64,000 nucleotides of DNA from Reticulitermes speratus (GCA_021186555.1 JAJKFL010000042.1:21265521-21329520), one strand, 5' to 3'. Counted from the first letter of the stretch, positions 1-11,564 are shown. The notes: generated by a model not told the origin, from the letters alone. Numbers and translations: made by a program.

Positions 1-419
1 CCATACAGAACAATTATTCTTACAAACCAGTAGTGGCTCACACAGTCGACAAATTCCCAGCATTTTGTACTGAAATGCCAAAACAGAGAGATGTGGCAAC
101 GAAGAGCAATGAAAAGGAATGATTAATTTATTAGATGAGTCATGCTGCACGCTTACAGAATACAAAACATATGGTGCTGCGCCTGCCAACACCGCAGCCC
201 GTGTAACAATTATTCAGTGATACTCATATTCTAATAGCCTCACTCTAGCTGTTAATATTTACACTCATAATGTCTCCGACGCCTCTCCTCCTGTTCCAAG
301 GATTATTCAAACAAAACCGGAACAGAGACATGTCCTGCCGAGTCAAATAAACCACACTATGATTACAATAAAACCAACATGCAGTCCTTCGACACAACTT
401 ATATTCATAACGTCGAATG
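1..419. other. Unannotated unique-looking DNA
   Basis: No gene, repeat or simple-sequence array is recognised. The 68-codon minus-strand frame at 456-662 just beyond it has no recognisable domain and is treated as chance. Confidence 0.5.
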
Positions 420-465
420 ACAGCTACACGTCTCGGCTAGTAAACACGGCCATCATCAGGCTGTA
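420..465 (-). ncRNA. Decayed hammerhead-ribozyme-like motif (solo)
   Basis: Read on the minus strand, stem I (ACAGC) is followed by the box CTGATGA, one extra base, a stem II starting GGC and closing GCC, then GAGA where GAAA is expected, a short ACGTGT stem III, A as cleavage nucleotide and the stem I partner GCTGT. Stem I is fully complementary, but the A-to-G change in the GAAA box should abolish cleavage. The same layout with different stem I sequence occurs at 16,220, 35,210 and 46,574. No inverted partner is visible nearby, so this is a solitary relic. Confidence 0.5.
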
Positions 466-839
466 CATAAAAGGAGGGAACAACACAAGACAGCCAATGT
501 ACGTATAACGTAACACTGAGGCGCCTTCACGTAACCATTGTTGTCCTGAAAAAGCAAGAAGTTTACATATTCTGTGAGTCTGTAGCCTTCGTTATCCAGC
601 ATGCACAGCGCATGCGCCGTATTGTCATCTGTGGCCTGTATGGCTATACCATGAATTTTCACATTATCTCATAAACGGCACAATTTTCGTAAAAACGTTA
701 TTGAACATAAAATGTGTGTTTTCATTTTCTCTACAACTTTTGTCCGAAACATTTCTCATTCTAAGAAGAATTCAGCGAAATATTGATATACATGTACATA
801 CGTCTTCATGTAAAGTACATGTTATTCCTGTCAAATTTT
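466..839. other. Unannotated AT-rich DNA
   Basis: AT-rich DNA without a recognisable gene or repeat. Confidence 0.45.
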
Positions 840-1012
840 AATGAAACTTGAATTTTCTGGATAGATTTTCGAATACTCAAATATCAAATTTCATGAAAAT
901 CCGTCCAGTGGGGACTGAGATGTTCCAAGCGATCACACGGAGGGACGGACGGACGGACGGACAGACATGACGAAGCTAATAGTCGCTTTTCGCACTTCTG
1001 CGAACGCGCCTA
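840..1012 (-). repeat. Ancient interspersed repeat with (GGAC)n / TCCGTCC tract
   Basis: The minus strand reads ...TTTAGGCGC..., GCTTCGTCATGTCTGTCCGTCC (one tract of repeated GTCC), then a segment around CGGATTTTCATGAAATTTGA. The same order (tttaggcgc, gtcatgtccgtccgtcc, aaactttatac) appears on the plus strand at 62,172-62,310, and more weakly at 11,565-11,756. Repeats with a GGAC/GTCC tract and a degenerate 'tttcatgaaaat' segment commonly derive from non-LTR retroelement 3' regions. The class here is inferred, not proven. Confidence 0.5.
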
Positions 1013-1949
1013 AAACAGCAATATTTACAACTGCAATTTATAGTCTGAGATCTCAAACTTTAAGGTATATAGTTCTAATGAAATATAATATACAAGAATA
1101 TTACAGTTAAAATAAGATAGATAGGATATATCTATATAATATATAATGCTTATGTAGAGTATATAGGTAGTAGGGCGTAGCTGTATGTCTTCTATATTAG
1201 AAGTATATCAGTCAAGTAATTAAGTTGGGAGGTGATGTAGGACGGACATACAATCGCCATAGACAAGCTCTCTTCGAGTGAAATTCTATCAGGCGTTTAG
1301 GATAGCCGAAGAGGTACAAACGTTGCGTGAACGCGCAACAATGTAAGTTATACGTAAACGGCCCATCTTATTGCGGTTAGGTGTCATCTGGGTCCGATAA
1401 CAACTACCTACACATGTTCATATAAGAAGAGTAGGATGTCTGAATGGTGAACTACGTATATGTAAAAGGTGCAGTGTTCTACCCTAAACGGATTGGTTTG
1501 GAAACACTGAAGAAAACCTCTAAACAGCAACCGGAGTATATACATGCTTAAAATCAATCATTTCGAGCAATAAAATTACAATAAACACCTCAATAGCTAC
1601 GACATCTCCAAAGATTTACGATTTTGAGGCAATTAAAGACCGTCTATCATCCACCCGTGCCAATAACGGAACGCGTTTAAAAACACGTCAACAGACTTGT
1701 ATTGAATACGAATATGGCCCATGACGAATCTGTTTGAAGGTGACTCAGTGCCATAAACTTTGCGGATAAGTTATGTTTTCAACAGCATACATAGCCTCTC
1801 TTTCAAAAGATGCAGCACTGTGTAAATGCATGTGTTCGTGTGGGCTTGCAATAAACAGTGTCCACATTTTGTAATTCATACAACACAAAAACTCCACGGG
1901 GCGCAGTAGAATGTTTTTTGTATAAGCTATAATTTTTGCGTTTTCACCA
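1013..1949. other. Unannotated AT-rich DNA
   Basis: AT-rich stretch with runs of TATA-like sequence around 1,080-1,150. No gene or interspersed repeat is recognised. The 74-codon minus frame at 1,745-1,969 has no recognisable domain. Confidence 0.45.
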
Positions 1950-2234
1950 ACAGGTCTTTTTTTTTCCAATGGCTCGACAGCCCCTTGGGGGCCTAGGCCG
2001 CCTCATTTTTTTCGAGGCTTCACGATCACACTTTTTAAGACACACCACGTTCGGTAGGACTCCTCTGGACGAGGGACCAGCTCGTCGCAGAGACCTTTAC
2101 CTGACAACACACAACAATGACAACAGACAGACATCCATGCCCCCGGTGGGATTCGAACCCAAGATCCTATTAAGCGAGAGGCCGCAGACCCACGGCTTAG
2201 ACCGCACGGCCACTGGGATCGGCGACAGGTCTTT
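1950..2234 (-). mobile_element. SINE family A, full-length, with target-site duplication
   Basis: On the minus strand the element begins with a tRNA-like head: ATCCCAGTGGCCGTGCGG (A-box region) and, about 50 nt later, GGGTTCGAATCCCA (B box). It then runs through a family-specific body and ends in ...GGCTGTCGAGCCATTGG plus a run of nine A. The 10-bp direct repeat acaggtcttt flanks it at 1,950-1,959 and 2,225-2,234, as expected for LINE-mediated retroposition. Read on the plus strand it is open for 102 codons (1,936-2,244); this is an artefact of SINE composition. It is the most complete copy of family A here. Confidence 0.88.
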
Positions 2235-3308
2235 ATTGCAATGAAGCAAAAGGCCCTACGGCTCGGATGCAGCTGACAGGATCGGCACAGTCACTAAGTC
2301 AACGTTCCGCTTTCGTTTCGCAAATGTGTACACTAGACTCGTAAAAACAGTACAGAAACACTTTTATCAGTAATTAGTCATGGGTAACAACGTTGTACAA
2401 TAATTCAGCTGACGCAAATTGCTACAATTAAAGTGAACACATGAACTTTAAATGTAATCTACCCATCACCCATGTCCGGTATCGTGCGATTATTCGTACA
2501 CACTTTGCTATGTCTATTCACGTTTTATTAAATTAAATTCTTGGTTTGCTTAGCGACATTTTATCAAGAATGTAAGGCATACATTGTGGGATGGAATGAT
2601 TACGAACTATTTCAGAATGAAGACATCGTAACCTATTCCACGAACTGTTCCATCACTTTCCTGTAAAACCACAAAAGACCTTGGTCAGACTGCCCCGTCT
2701 CTGTGCTTAGAATAGAGTACGTGACCTCTGGAATATGAAGCAGGAGCGGTAAGCATTTGACCGTGACAACCTAGTAGCAAAACATGTCAAGAATGCAGGC
2801 GCTTCTCACCTTGTTCTGGCGCAATTACACATTGTGCTAGGGCCCGACATGTAACATGCAAGAGGGAAACAAGAGAAGCATTAACGTCTTGATACGGGTG
2901 ACCGACGGGTGTAGCGAAGAACGACAATGATCAGACATTAAATGGATCCTAGGCTGCCAATACACTGAAGGATTCGGATACGAACACAAACATACTTCCT
3001 AAAACTGCGGAATACAATGAACAATGACATCATGTGATGGTGGCTGTAGCGGCGGTGATAATTTCGGTGGTGGTGGTGATATATTAAACATATCATAACG
3101 AAACAAACTGTGAACATGTGAAACGGATTTTACTGTCTCGGAGAAAAATTCCTATGACGGGATTTTGTGATGACACAAACCCCCATATTCTGTCTTAGCG
3201 TGTGCACGATATCTGATTAGTAGTATCAACACATTACTGTTGATCTGATAAAACAGCCAAACAACAGCATAGCACAGCACAATTCGTCTTGACAGTCTTC
3301 AAAATCGT
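2235..3308. other. Unannotated DNA
   Basis: No gene or known repeat. A short GGTGGTGG/GATGGTGG stretch lies at 3,035-3,080. Confidence 0.45.
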
Positions 3309-3365
3309 TAGTCAAGGAATTCCCTTCATTTTATGGAACCCGAGGGTGCATCACTTTCACAAGAA
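3309..3365 (-). mobile_element. LINE 3' end fragment (family 1)
   Basis: Complement of 'ttccataaaatgaagggaa' type sequence. On the minus strand it encodes the last codons HPRVP followed by a stop and the 3' flank EGNSLTN. The same end is found at 13,180, 16,905, 20,600 and 22,436 (minus) and 53,640 (plus), where more of the C-terminal coding region survives. Severe 5' truncation is usual for LINE copies. Confidence 0.6.
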
Positions 3366-3500
3366 GATATATCAAAATGGATCTAAAACGAATAAGATGT
3401 GAGGAACCGGGCTGGATACAAGGGCATCCTTACGTCCAATGGCGAGATTTTTTCAACAAGACAATTAATATTCTTGATTTCAGGTTTCCGCGGCGATGTT

Positions 3501-3712
3501 GATGAGATCTGCGCTCTTCTGGGATATTACGCGGCGTCGTGCGGTAATTGTTTACCGACGTTTCGGAACAACGTATCGGTCCCATCTTCAAGGGTTAAGA
3601 TTCTTCTTGGACTCTTGACCCTTGTAGATGGGACCGATACGTTGTTCCGAAACGTCGGTAAACAATTACCACACGACGCCGCGTAATATACCAGAAGAGC
3701 GCAGATCTCATC
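3501..3712. repeat. Foldback element A (inverted repeat, about 100-nt arms)
   Basis: Arms 3,501-3,600 and 3,613-3,712 are reverse complements with about four mismatches, separated by a 12-nt loop. Each arm holds ...TTCTGG(G/T)ATATTACGCGGCG, TTTACCGACGTTTCGGAAC and CCCATCT. The outer ends (GATGAGATCTGCGC) are preserved in both arms. The arm contains the GAAACGTCGGTAA box shared with other foldbacks in the window (see ribozyme-like entries). The near identity of the arms suggests recent insertion or arm homogenisation. The 95-codon frame at 3,399-3,686 crosses it and is an artefact. Confidence 0.85.
3613..3667 (+). ncRNA. Hammerhead-like motif, degenerate core (foldback A, right arm; mirrored in left arm)
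   Basis: The order is TTGTAGA (left arm TTGAAGA; expected CTGANGA), then a stem II GGGAC/GTTCC around a loop, then GAAA, a palindromic ACGT stem III, cleavage nucleotide C, and GGT pairing with upstream ACC. Stem II, the GAAA box and stem III are intact, but the first box carries an extra or changed pyrimidine. The left arm carries the same motif on the minus strand at about 3,546-3,600. It is probably a non-cleaving relative. Confidence 0.45.
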
Positions 3713-5480
3713 ATTGAATATTCTGTTTCCACGGTTCCGTGTCGTTAAGAACCCAGCTCTCTAGAAGCGCCTTGTTTTACGTTACGTGCGTATTACAAGC
3801 CCCACTTGCATAAACCTCGTATGTTTCAACTACAACACAATAACCCGCTCCTATAAAACTTACGTTTTGCATTACACAACAACCTTCCCTACTATAAAAC
3901 TGTTGTGTATTAATGGTTATTCATTAACATGTACGAGCACACTGTGATGCAAAACGTTATGAACTTTCCCAGCGTTAGCAGTACACAGCTCAGTAGTGCT
4001 TCCTTTGAAGTTTTAGGCGACTCACGTTGCCATTATTCTCATAGACCTACCGGAAAATTATTGATGTAAAGGTACGGAAATGAAAATGGTTCCAACTGTA
4101 AACCTTCTAAAAATCAGATGTACAACTTCCACGTTAGATGTCGTGAGAACAGACAGTAAAATGATGAAAATTTAATGACCATCCAATTAATTCCTGAGTA
4201 CCAGTGTTAACAATTCGCGAACGGAGTGACTCTTCTCACAGTACAACCATGCATTCCGTTAACACGGATCGTTATTGTGTACAACCTCCTGAAAGTCAAC
4301 GGTGCTTGCATCTCTTGTCACTTGAAATTAATGATCGTACCCACTAACCGCAAAACCACCCCCACCCCACCCCTATTCGAAACAATCCCGGCTCACAGTC
4401 GATTTTCCCCTCCTCCAACCCCTTCTCTTACATTGTATTTCGTGGCTTTATATTAGAATTAATGATGTATTTAACCCTCAAGTCCCCATCCTGTAACATG
4501 ATGGTCGATATAACACGAACCGAAACGTCTACAGTGCTCTGCAACAGTTTAAATTAGAAACACAGTGAGTAGAAATGTGCGTGTAGCTACTCTCGAAGTA
4601 GGAAATATCTGGCAACCTGAAAAGCATCTGAAATTAACCCCGAGGCCGTAATTAATCTCATAAAAGTTTGTAAATTTGTAATAAGTTTACCATGACCTTT
4701 CACATCCTCAAATATCAGCGACGTTGCGGACTGAGTAACAAGACCATGAACTTCAAATCTTGTCCATACATTCAAGAATTAAACAACTTTGCCTCAAGAC
4801 AATTAATCTTCGTTGCTGTTTAACCGAACTACGTTTAACCTGACAGCACAATATGTCTGTCCCATTTAAAATAAATGAAACATTGTCGTAACTTCCCAAA
4901 CAACACAGCCAGAAGTGTTAACAACATTCCTTTGTCCAGGGACGGTTTCACATGAGGCATTTTATTAATGGGATTGTTATTTTGCAGTGTAGAAGTTATG
5001 CCTGGCTATTTTATTTTAATAACCTTTTACAATGGACTGCATTACCCAAAGAGGCAACAGTACTGCCAAATAAAACTGAAAACTTAATTGCTCATTCATT
5101 AATACTAGGTCGGAATTAAAAACGAACGGGATACAACCAGATGCAGTCATAAAGCACTCTATGAGCAGCAACTACTACAACGCCGTTCTTATTATTCTTA
5201 TTCTTCCTCTTGTCTCCCACTTCATGGTACAAGGAAAAATGTTACCAACGCTAAGCTGCACACAAGGTACGTACACGTAACGACAAACCATAATTCATGT
5301 AATTCAATTCAATTTTTTATTAATTCACATGCCGACTCAGCAGCCTTATAGCCAATTACACAGCCAGAAGTACAAGGAGAAAACAAACCAAATAAAGACA
5401 AGAGCAAAGCCCAAGACAACACAAAACAGATGCAATTTCAGATCAAAGTTAAAGCTAAGAGCAAGAAAACGAGTACACAG
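3713..5480. other. Unannotated DNA
   Basis: No recognisable gene. Cytosine-rich stretch at 4,355-4,425. The short open frames at 4,226-4,456 and 4,587-4,775 have no domain or codon signal that I can see. Confidence 0.45.
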
Positions 5481-5483
5481 CAT

Positions 5484-5488
5484 CATCA

Positions 5489-5521
<33 letters not shown>

Positions 5522-5535
5522 GCAGCAACAACAAG
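5484..5535. repeat. (CAG)n / (CAA)n microsatellite
   Basis: Imperfect CAG repeat beginning catcatcagcagcag and ending cagcaacaacaagc. It gives poly-Ser/Asn or poly-Leu frames on the two strands (5,329-5,634 plus and 5,346-5,534 minus). There is no sign that either is a true exon. Confidence 0.9.
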
Positions 5536-6095
5536 CTGTTTCTTCATCGTAATCGTAATTTCAATTTCCTTTACTTAACATTTAAAGCTATTCATTCCGT
5601 GCAATTTGGCGCGCAAGTTCATCCCATGCTTTAAAGTGCTGCCTAAAATCCTTCTCACCAGCTACTGCGTGTATGGAGCACCAAGTAGAATTCTGTCGCA
5701 TTCTCTCCAAGGCTAACAGGTACAACTGCTATACCTGATATTATCAACGATACTGTTCTAATTTTATTCAACTGCCACACTTTCTTCATATCCGCTACTA
5801 CGTCAACATGCGTTCTGACTTTCTCCTTTCTGTCCTCTCAAGGTTTCTTCCATCCATTCTTGCATCCAGATTCTACGAGTATGGCATATATTTATTATTA
5901 TTATTATTATTATTATTTGGTGCTGTTTTTAATGTGATTTCTTATTATCTCTCTTCTCTTTTCGTTTGTTGGATGTTACTTGTGTATTCTCCTTAAGTTA
6001 CTGTGCTTTCTCTGTAACTGTCATTATAACTGTTTGACCAGCACATTAACAATAAATAACTGAATTGAACGGAAATATTATCATCAGTAGTAGCA
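5536..6095. other. Pyrimidine-rich DNA with (TTA)n microsatellite
   Basis: A (TTA/ATT)n run lies at about 5,889-5,920, with T-rich sequence to either side. It may be the tail region of an old retroelement, but I cannot assign a family. Confidence 0.5.
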
Positions 6096-6397
6096 GTACA
6101 TTATTTTGAGGATCCGGGACAACATAGTCGGTATAGTGACTAGGCTAGGCTGATCCTGGGTTCCATTCCGGCAGGGGAGACTTTTCTCGACTCCAAAACG
6201 TCCATAATGTGTCCGAAGCCCACCCAACCTTCTATTCAATACGTACTGGGGGCTCTTCTCCTGGGAGGTAAAGAGGCCGGGGAGTGAAGCTGACCACTCA
6301 CCTCCAAGAAGCGTCAAGGTTAAGAAACAGTGGAGCTATACGTTTACTCCCTCGTATGCCTTCATGGCTTGCACACGAACATCTTTACCTTTACCTA
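6096..6397 (+). mobile_element. SINE family C, near full-length
   Basis: tRNA-like head with an A-box-like region (agtcggtatagtgactagg) and a B box (GGGTTCCATTCC) at about 6,150-6,162. The body contains 'aacgtcc...ccacccaacc...gggggctcttctcc', and the 3' part 'gtggagctatacg...ccttcatggcttgcac' ends in 'atctttacctttacct'. This 3' block recurs in all other family C copies. The body is ordered as in the minus-strand copies at 28,580 and 33,186. Confidence 0.75.
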
Positions 6398-7205
6398 TTA
6401 CTTTGAATTATCATCATAACTGTTAATATCAATTACTTTTCTACTGTTGGTTTCTAAATCTTGGCCTGCATATATATATATATATATATATTCTCAGTCC
6501 TGTTGAGACGGGTTGTGGGACATCTTCCGGCCTCTATAGTTACAGGACAGTACACAAGAATATTAACAAACATCGAACTCGCGGTCCCAGTGTTCAAACG
6601 ACCGCCGTCATCGCCTGGTGTCATTTGCGCGATGAAGGAAAAGCATAACAGAAGATTAGCACGTAGAAAAATATATATATGTAAATAAACAAATGCATAC
6701 AAAACCTTGTTTGGAAAGATTCGTGGTATGAAATAGCTTACGCTGCAACGTATTCTAGTAATTTTGTTATAAAAACTGTTGAATAATGTTACAAACGTTC
6801 CTAAAGTAGCACATAGGAAAACAAATAGGCACACAAAATCACTTTGCAGCCAAATATTCGGGTAAGATTATCATGACGCACCGTGGAATACTATTACTAC
6901 TACTACTACTACTACTACTAATAATAATAATAATAATAATAAAGACACGAATGGAAAAACAAAGAAATGCACATAAAATTTTATTTAGAAAATCTCATGG
7001 TTTAAGATCAACTGAGCAGCCCGATACTTGAAAAAGTTTATCGAGATAAACGGTGGAATAGTAAGAAACGTTCTTCCACTACTAACGTATATGTAACCCC
7101 TGAAAATTATTTTTCTTTCTTTCTTTCTTTCGTTCCTACTCTGACCTCTTCTACCTACTCATTGTACGTGTAGAGGGTTATTATTGCACCTGATCATACT
7201 CAAAC
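6398..7205. other. Microsatellite-rich interval
   Basis: Contains (TA)n at about 6,470-6,491, a (TAC)n run changing to (TAA)n at about 6,893-6,942 and a (CTTT)n run at about 7,108-7,132. The 126-codon minus-strand frame at 6,454-6,834 starts in non-descript sequence and ends in the TA repeat (poly Tyr-Ile). I do not support it as a gene. Confidence 0.65.
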
Positions 7206-7384
7206 ACACACTCGGTAGGACTCCTCTGGACGAGTGACCAGCCCGTCGCAGAGACCTCTACCTATCAACACACAACACTCACAAGAGACAGACATCCATG
7301 CCCCCGGCGGGATTCGAACCCGCAATCCCAGCAGGCAAGCGTCCGCAGACCCATGCCTTAAACCGCGCGGCCACTGGGATCGTC
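7206..7384 (-). mobile_element. SINE family A, 3'-truncated copy
   Basis: The tRNA-like head (B box complement 'gggattcgaaccc' at about 7,310-7,322; A-box region 'gcgcggccactgggat' at 7,366-7,381) and the body up to 'cacactcggtagg' are present. The final part ending in gctgtcgagccattgg is missing. Confidence 0.8.
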
Positions 7385-8223
7385 CCGTGAAAATTCACGA
7401 TCCGTAAACCATTATGGCAGGAGCAACGCCAATGTCTCCCATGTAAAGTTACCTGATTACCATGTGGGACGATAGGCTATAGAAACAAATATACCTAACT
7501 AATATGCATGTTATGTGTTACCGGCGTGTTTCCAAATTAACAAAGACGTGTTTTCAACCTACGGGCAACAGACACGCGTTTCATGACACGATAATTCTTC
7601 TTCTCTGAAAGACGTGTTCAATTCAGAATTATATGGCCTATTTAGCCCTAGAAGGGCCGGTTTGTAATTCCTACAATACCAAGCAGCCATTTTAGGTTTT
7701 CAGAGCGGCAGAATTCCGTAACAACTCAATATGTATTCGGAAATGAACAAATTCTCTTCAGATATCACATGCTGTCGCATAACTACAGAATTCTTGTGTA
7801 CATACAAATTTTCGACCAGGGTACCACAGGAATTTGCGAAATGTCGAATTTTTTTTTACATTTGACACTTGGAGGAGTAACTACGCCGTCAGTAACTGAG
7901 ACCACAGATCGTTGAATCAATTCAGAAGTTAAGATAGCTAATTAACCTGTCCAAACGCACGAGACAGTACCCGGGAAAAGTGTGCCAGCCACCGACGTCT
8001 TCACACAACACAACAACAAAAAATTACACACCTATGCTCAGAGCAAGATTCAACCAATAACGTCCTTGGTCCTATGAAGTGTATTTAGACATCATTATGC
8101 CCTACAGTAGTTTCCGTAGCACACGAATTGCGTGTGGAATTATGTGCACCTGTGCTGATATCGTCATATTTGTAACGTTTTGAAGATATGCTTCTTACAT
8201 TATGACGTTTCAACGACATGAAA

Positions 8224-8225
<2 letters not shown>
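7385..8225. other. Unannotated DNA
   Basis: No gene or repeat recognised. Confidence 0.4.
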
Positions 8226-8275
<50 letters not shown>

Positions 8276-8282
8276 TATATAT
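8226..8282. repeat. (AT)n microsatellite
   Basis: Near-uninterrupted AT dinucleotides from about 8,227 to 8,272, followed by 'gaatatatatgaat'. Confidence 0.95.
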
Positions 8283-9425
8283 GAATTATGGATATTTCTG
8301 CGTTTCTGCCATACGTGATTTGCCTTGAAAAAGAGGTACGCCTATGATCCTTTTTTTTTACCACGTGTAGTCAGGTGTGAGAAGTTTTATAAGCACACGA
8401 GGAAAGCTGACACGCTGGACAAAGCTTTTATATTCTCAGTTGCGTTTTTTTTCAGAAGCCGTTTTCTGTAAGCTATCGCATCATATCAGTGTAAGGGGCT
8501 TTCCATAGGTCATGTGTAAGAGACTTTGAAAACCCACTGCCCACATTTTGAGATTTATTCCACTCCATTCCTCAGTGCTTCAGTGTTCCATGAGTTAACG
8601 TGCTTTACCCAGTTGGTTAGGAAGCGAGTGATCACGTGCTAGCAACAAACCCGAAGTGTGTTGTATTTTTGACGAGCCCAACCGATGCTGCATGGTTGTG
8701 ATGTATGTAGTACACTCATCAGGGCTGGAAGGGTGAATGTTCAGTCGCTGTAATTTACGCCACAGTGATCAAAATTGCTATCCGCCAACCTAGACCAAGC
8801 TTCTGCACTGTTTGGAAATTGAATTTGCAAATAAATCAAAATGCGTCACATTCAATGCACGGGCCATAAGGTATTTCTTTTAGCGGGTTTGTTCCGACTA
8901 CGGAATGGGGACTAAATTTCTACACGACTTCCGTTTTTACTTTTATGACTACTTCGGGACAAAACGTGAATCAGTACTGGGTTATACTCCATAACACCAA
9001 TTCCATACCAGATAGGCGTTCTGGAAGAAACGCTTGTATTCTAAGGAAAGAAGAACGGAATTCTTGATTGTGGAGTGCAGAAACAAGAAAACATCCACAT
9101 GTCTTTATATTCTGTTCTGTAGATTTTTCTGTGCGCAGTTCAACTCCTAAGATTTCCAACCCGTCAAAAGACCTACGTCCATCCGACAGGTGTTCGTTTT
9201 TCGTGTATTACTGTACTCACAACTCGTACCTAAGTTCCCCTAAACAGAAGCCTCTTACAGTGCAATCGTGATTTACGAGTGGGTGGCGGTCCTGGAGGGG
9301 GGAGCGTAAACAAAGACCCGCGCAAATTAAGACCGCTCATCCTGCGGGAACATAACGCACGTTATTTTAGTTTTTACTCGTACAAAAAGATATATTTAAA
9401 ATCATTACTTGAACTATAGGGGCGG
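8283..9425. other. Unannotated DNA
   Basis: No gene recognised. Two overlapping opposite-strand frames (8,971-9,159 minus; 9,068-9,271 plus) are short and without domains. Confidence 0.4.
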
Positions 9426-9427
9426 GG

Positions 9428-9715
9428 TACGCGGTGGAGCAGTTAGTTGAGGCACTGCGCCATAAGCCGGAAGGTCGCGGGTTCGATTCCCGATGGGGCC
9501 GCACTATGGCTCTGGGGTCAACTCAGCCTCTAACAGTAAATGAGTACCAGAGATATCTCCTGGGGTGGGGTGGGAGTAAAGGCGGCCGGTGTGTAGGGCT
9601 GACACCCTTACCATCTTCATGTGCCGACTGTCTAGAGATTCTGGAAGCCTCAACCTCCTGAAGCTCCAAGAACCTGTCCAGGCCTGTAAAGGGATAGCTT
9701 CACCTTTACTACAGG
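9428..9715 (+). mobile_element. SINE family B
   Basis: A tRNA-like head (A-box-like 'gcggtggagcagttagttgagg'; B box 'GGGTTCGATTCCCG' at about 9,479-9,492) is followed by a body with 'ggctctggggtcaactcagcc', 'gagtaccagagatatctcc', 'gtgccgactgtctagagattc' and a 3' end 'gcctgtaaagggatagcttc'. A reverse-oriented copy lacking the head is at 33,448-33,662, which confirms this is a dispersed repeat and not a gene. The nested frames at 9,434-9,661 and 9,589-9,783 are artefacts. Confidence 0.8.
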
Positions 9716-9869
9716 GGCACGTTATTTCAAAATCGTGCAAAATAAGGCCGTGTTATTCACGACCGCACTGTATTTACTTTTAGCAGGTTGTATACCGACG
9801 CTGCATCAACTGCAGTGGTTAAATAGTTACTCATAGAATATAAAAATTACACACTGAAGTAAAAGTCCG

Positions 9870-10068
9870 CACATATCGAACGCTTTACCCCCGTGGGAAG
9901 ATCCCCCGGCGCCCACTCAATAGGAGGCTGGGTGGGCCCTAGGGCCGGTCTGGACGTTTTGCAGTAGATAAAAGTCTCTTGCCCCTGCAAAGAATGTAAC
10001 CAAAATCCCTCGGCTGCCCAGCCCGTAGCCAAATCACTACACCGACTGACTTACGCCATGCTGGCACC
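9870..10068 (-). mobile_element. SINE family C, truncated copy
   Basis: Contains 'ctttacccccgtgggaagatccccc', 'ggtctggacgttttgcagtag' and 'cccagcccgtagccaaatcactac', matching the body and tRNA-like head of the other family C minus-strand copies at 32,327 and 33,186. The terminal 'gccttcatggcgtg' block is missing. Confidence 0.7.
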
Positions 10069-10840
10069 CGCGCGAAAAAAGCACGTTCTAAATGGTTCGG
10101 TGTTTCAGTATCACACATGCCATTACCCTGCATGACGTATCTTCGGTCTGACGTGAATGACATTTGAAATTGAGTTCTGGGTTTTTTCTTTCGTCCCCAC
10201 CGAAAACAACGAACATTCCTCTCCCTTTCCTCTTCATCTGCTTTCAATGATGAGTAGGCTGCGTAACCCATAACTGCCCAAACACCATGCAACAGATACT
10301 AACTAAACAATATTCTCTTGCTAGAACCACTGCCAATTCGTTCGGCGTCGACCCGCTTCGTTTGGTGATGGTGTGCGCAGGACCTGCGAATATCACATTA
10401 ATTTCCATATTGATTAATGTCCTTCAGATATAAAATCTTCACAGCCGGTCTTATCTAACAACACCTCACGGAAAATAACTGAATTTTGCCATCGCTGCAC
10501 ATGTTCAGGAGAGGGTTTAGGCGATATTTTGGTCGTTCGTGTTCGCTGTAGCGCGTACATGCCTTAAACTGGAAAATTTACGTACTGCCCTGGCACCCCC
10601 TTCGAAAAACTCAAAAAAAAAAAAAATCCTGTAGGTGCAGCCGGCAATCTGAATATCTCCAAAGAAAGCTCAAAGTTTCATGGCTGCGCTGTATCTGCAA
10701 TTACATATTTTGCTTTACAAAATTTATAACATTACAACTTTGTAAAAACACTAAACCTCATATCGTTGAAAAGTTTACAGTCTTCAAAAATGTAATGCCG
10801 TGTAGTCTGGTAGAAATTTTCCGTGTCTCAGAGGAACATA
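10069..10840. other. Unannotated DNA
   Basis: Includes a 14-base A run at about 10,613. The 117-codon minus frame at 9,939-10,292 is largely the complement of the SINE C copy and its flank. Confidence 0.4.
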
Positions 10841-10842
10841 CT

Positions 10843-10895
10843 GCCTGCATCTCCAGGGTGTAACACTTTTTTCCGAAACGTCGGCAAATTTGCAA
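10843..10895 (+). repeat. Very decayed foldback/hammerhead-family remnant
   Basis: Only the 3' block 'ttccGAAACGTCGGcaaa' (10,871-10,888) matches the GAAACGTCGGTAA box of foldbacks A, D and E. The upstream box has degenerated to 'ctccaggg'. No inverted partner is seen. Confidence 0.3.
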
Positions 10896-11564
10896 CAGAC
10901 TGCAGGGCGACTATACCCATAAGTATCGCCGTGAGAACCTTACATCTCGCATTTATGTCGTTCAAGAAATGTGCCAACGAACGGCTGCACTTCAAGCAAT
11001 CTGGCAACTTACATCAACTGATGTGCACCTCAGGATTCCGCATTTAATATTATGACGTGCAGGCTGGGAGAGGGACAGCAACCTTGCACCGTGAAGGAAA
11101 TACGACCACGTTACGACACGGTCTACTGTGGACATGTTAATGAACCTCTGCGTTTCATTAAGGAAACTATTACTGTCTGAAGGACAGTACTTCATGCAGT
11201 TAACACTGCAGACTGTGTGTGCATTGTGTTGTCTTGTTTGTACGACACATGTTGAAACGCCGTAGGCAGATGCACAGTGTATCAGCGGCACATATCAGGT
11301 AAACATGACGTGTGCACATGGCTTATTTGGACAAGATATACTGTATTTTCTGCAGTAAACAACTCTTCACGACCGTGGCACTGGCCTGCCGCACAAGACT
11401 GCGCACCTTTAATTGACAGCATACGTCACTGCAATAAACGAGAGATTCTCAACCTGTTGTCTCGCACCCCACTACTCATTTTGGATAAATAAATAAATAA
11501 ACAAGATAAAAGAAAGGAGCAAAGTCACACCATAGCAAGAACAAAGCTTTGTTGTCACCAAGAA
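10896..11564. other. Unannotated DNA
   Basis: No recognisable gene; a short AAAT repeat lies near 11,487. Confidence 0.4.

Noticed and set aside
5329..5634. Poly-Ser/Asn (CAG) frame as a polyQ-type protein exon
   Set aside because: The reading frame is Ser, not Gln; flanks have no coding character; simple microsatellite.
9428..9500. Functional tRNA gene (good B box)
   Set aside because: No acceptor stem pairing or anticodon arm; continues into a family B SINE body also present at 33.5 kb. The same reasoning applies to the B-box hits at 37.4, 46.1 and 58.2 kb.
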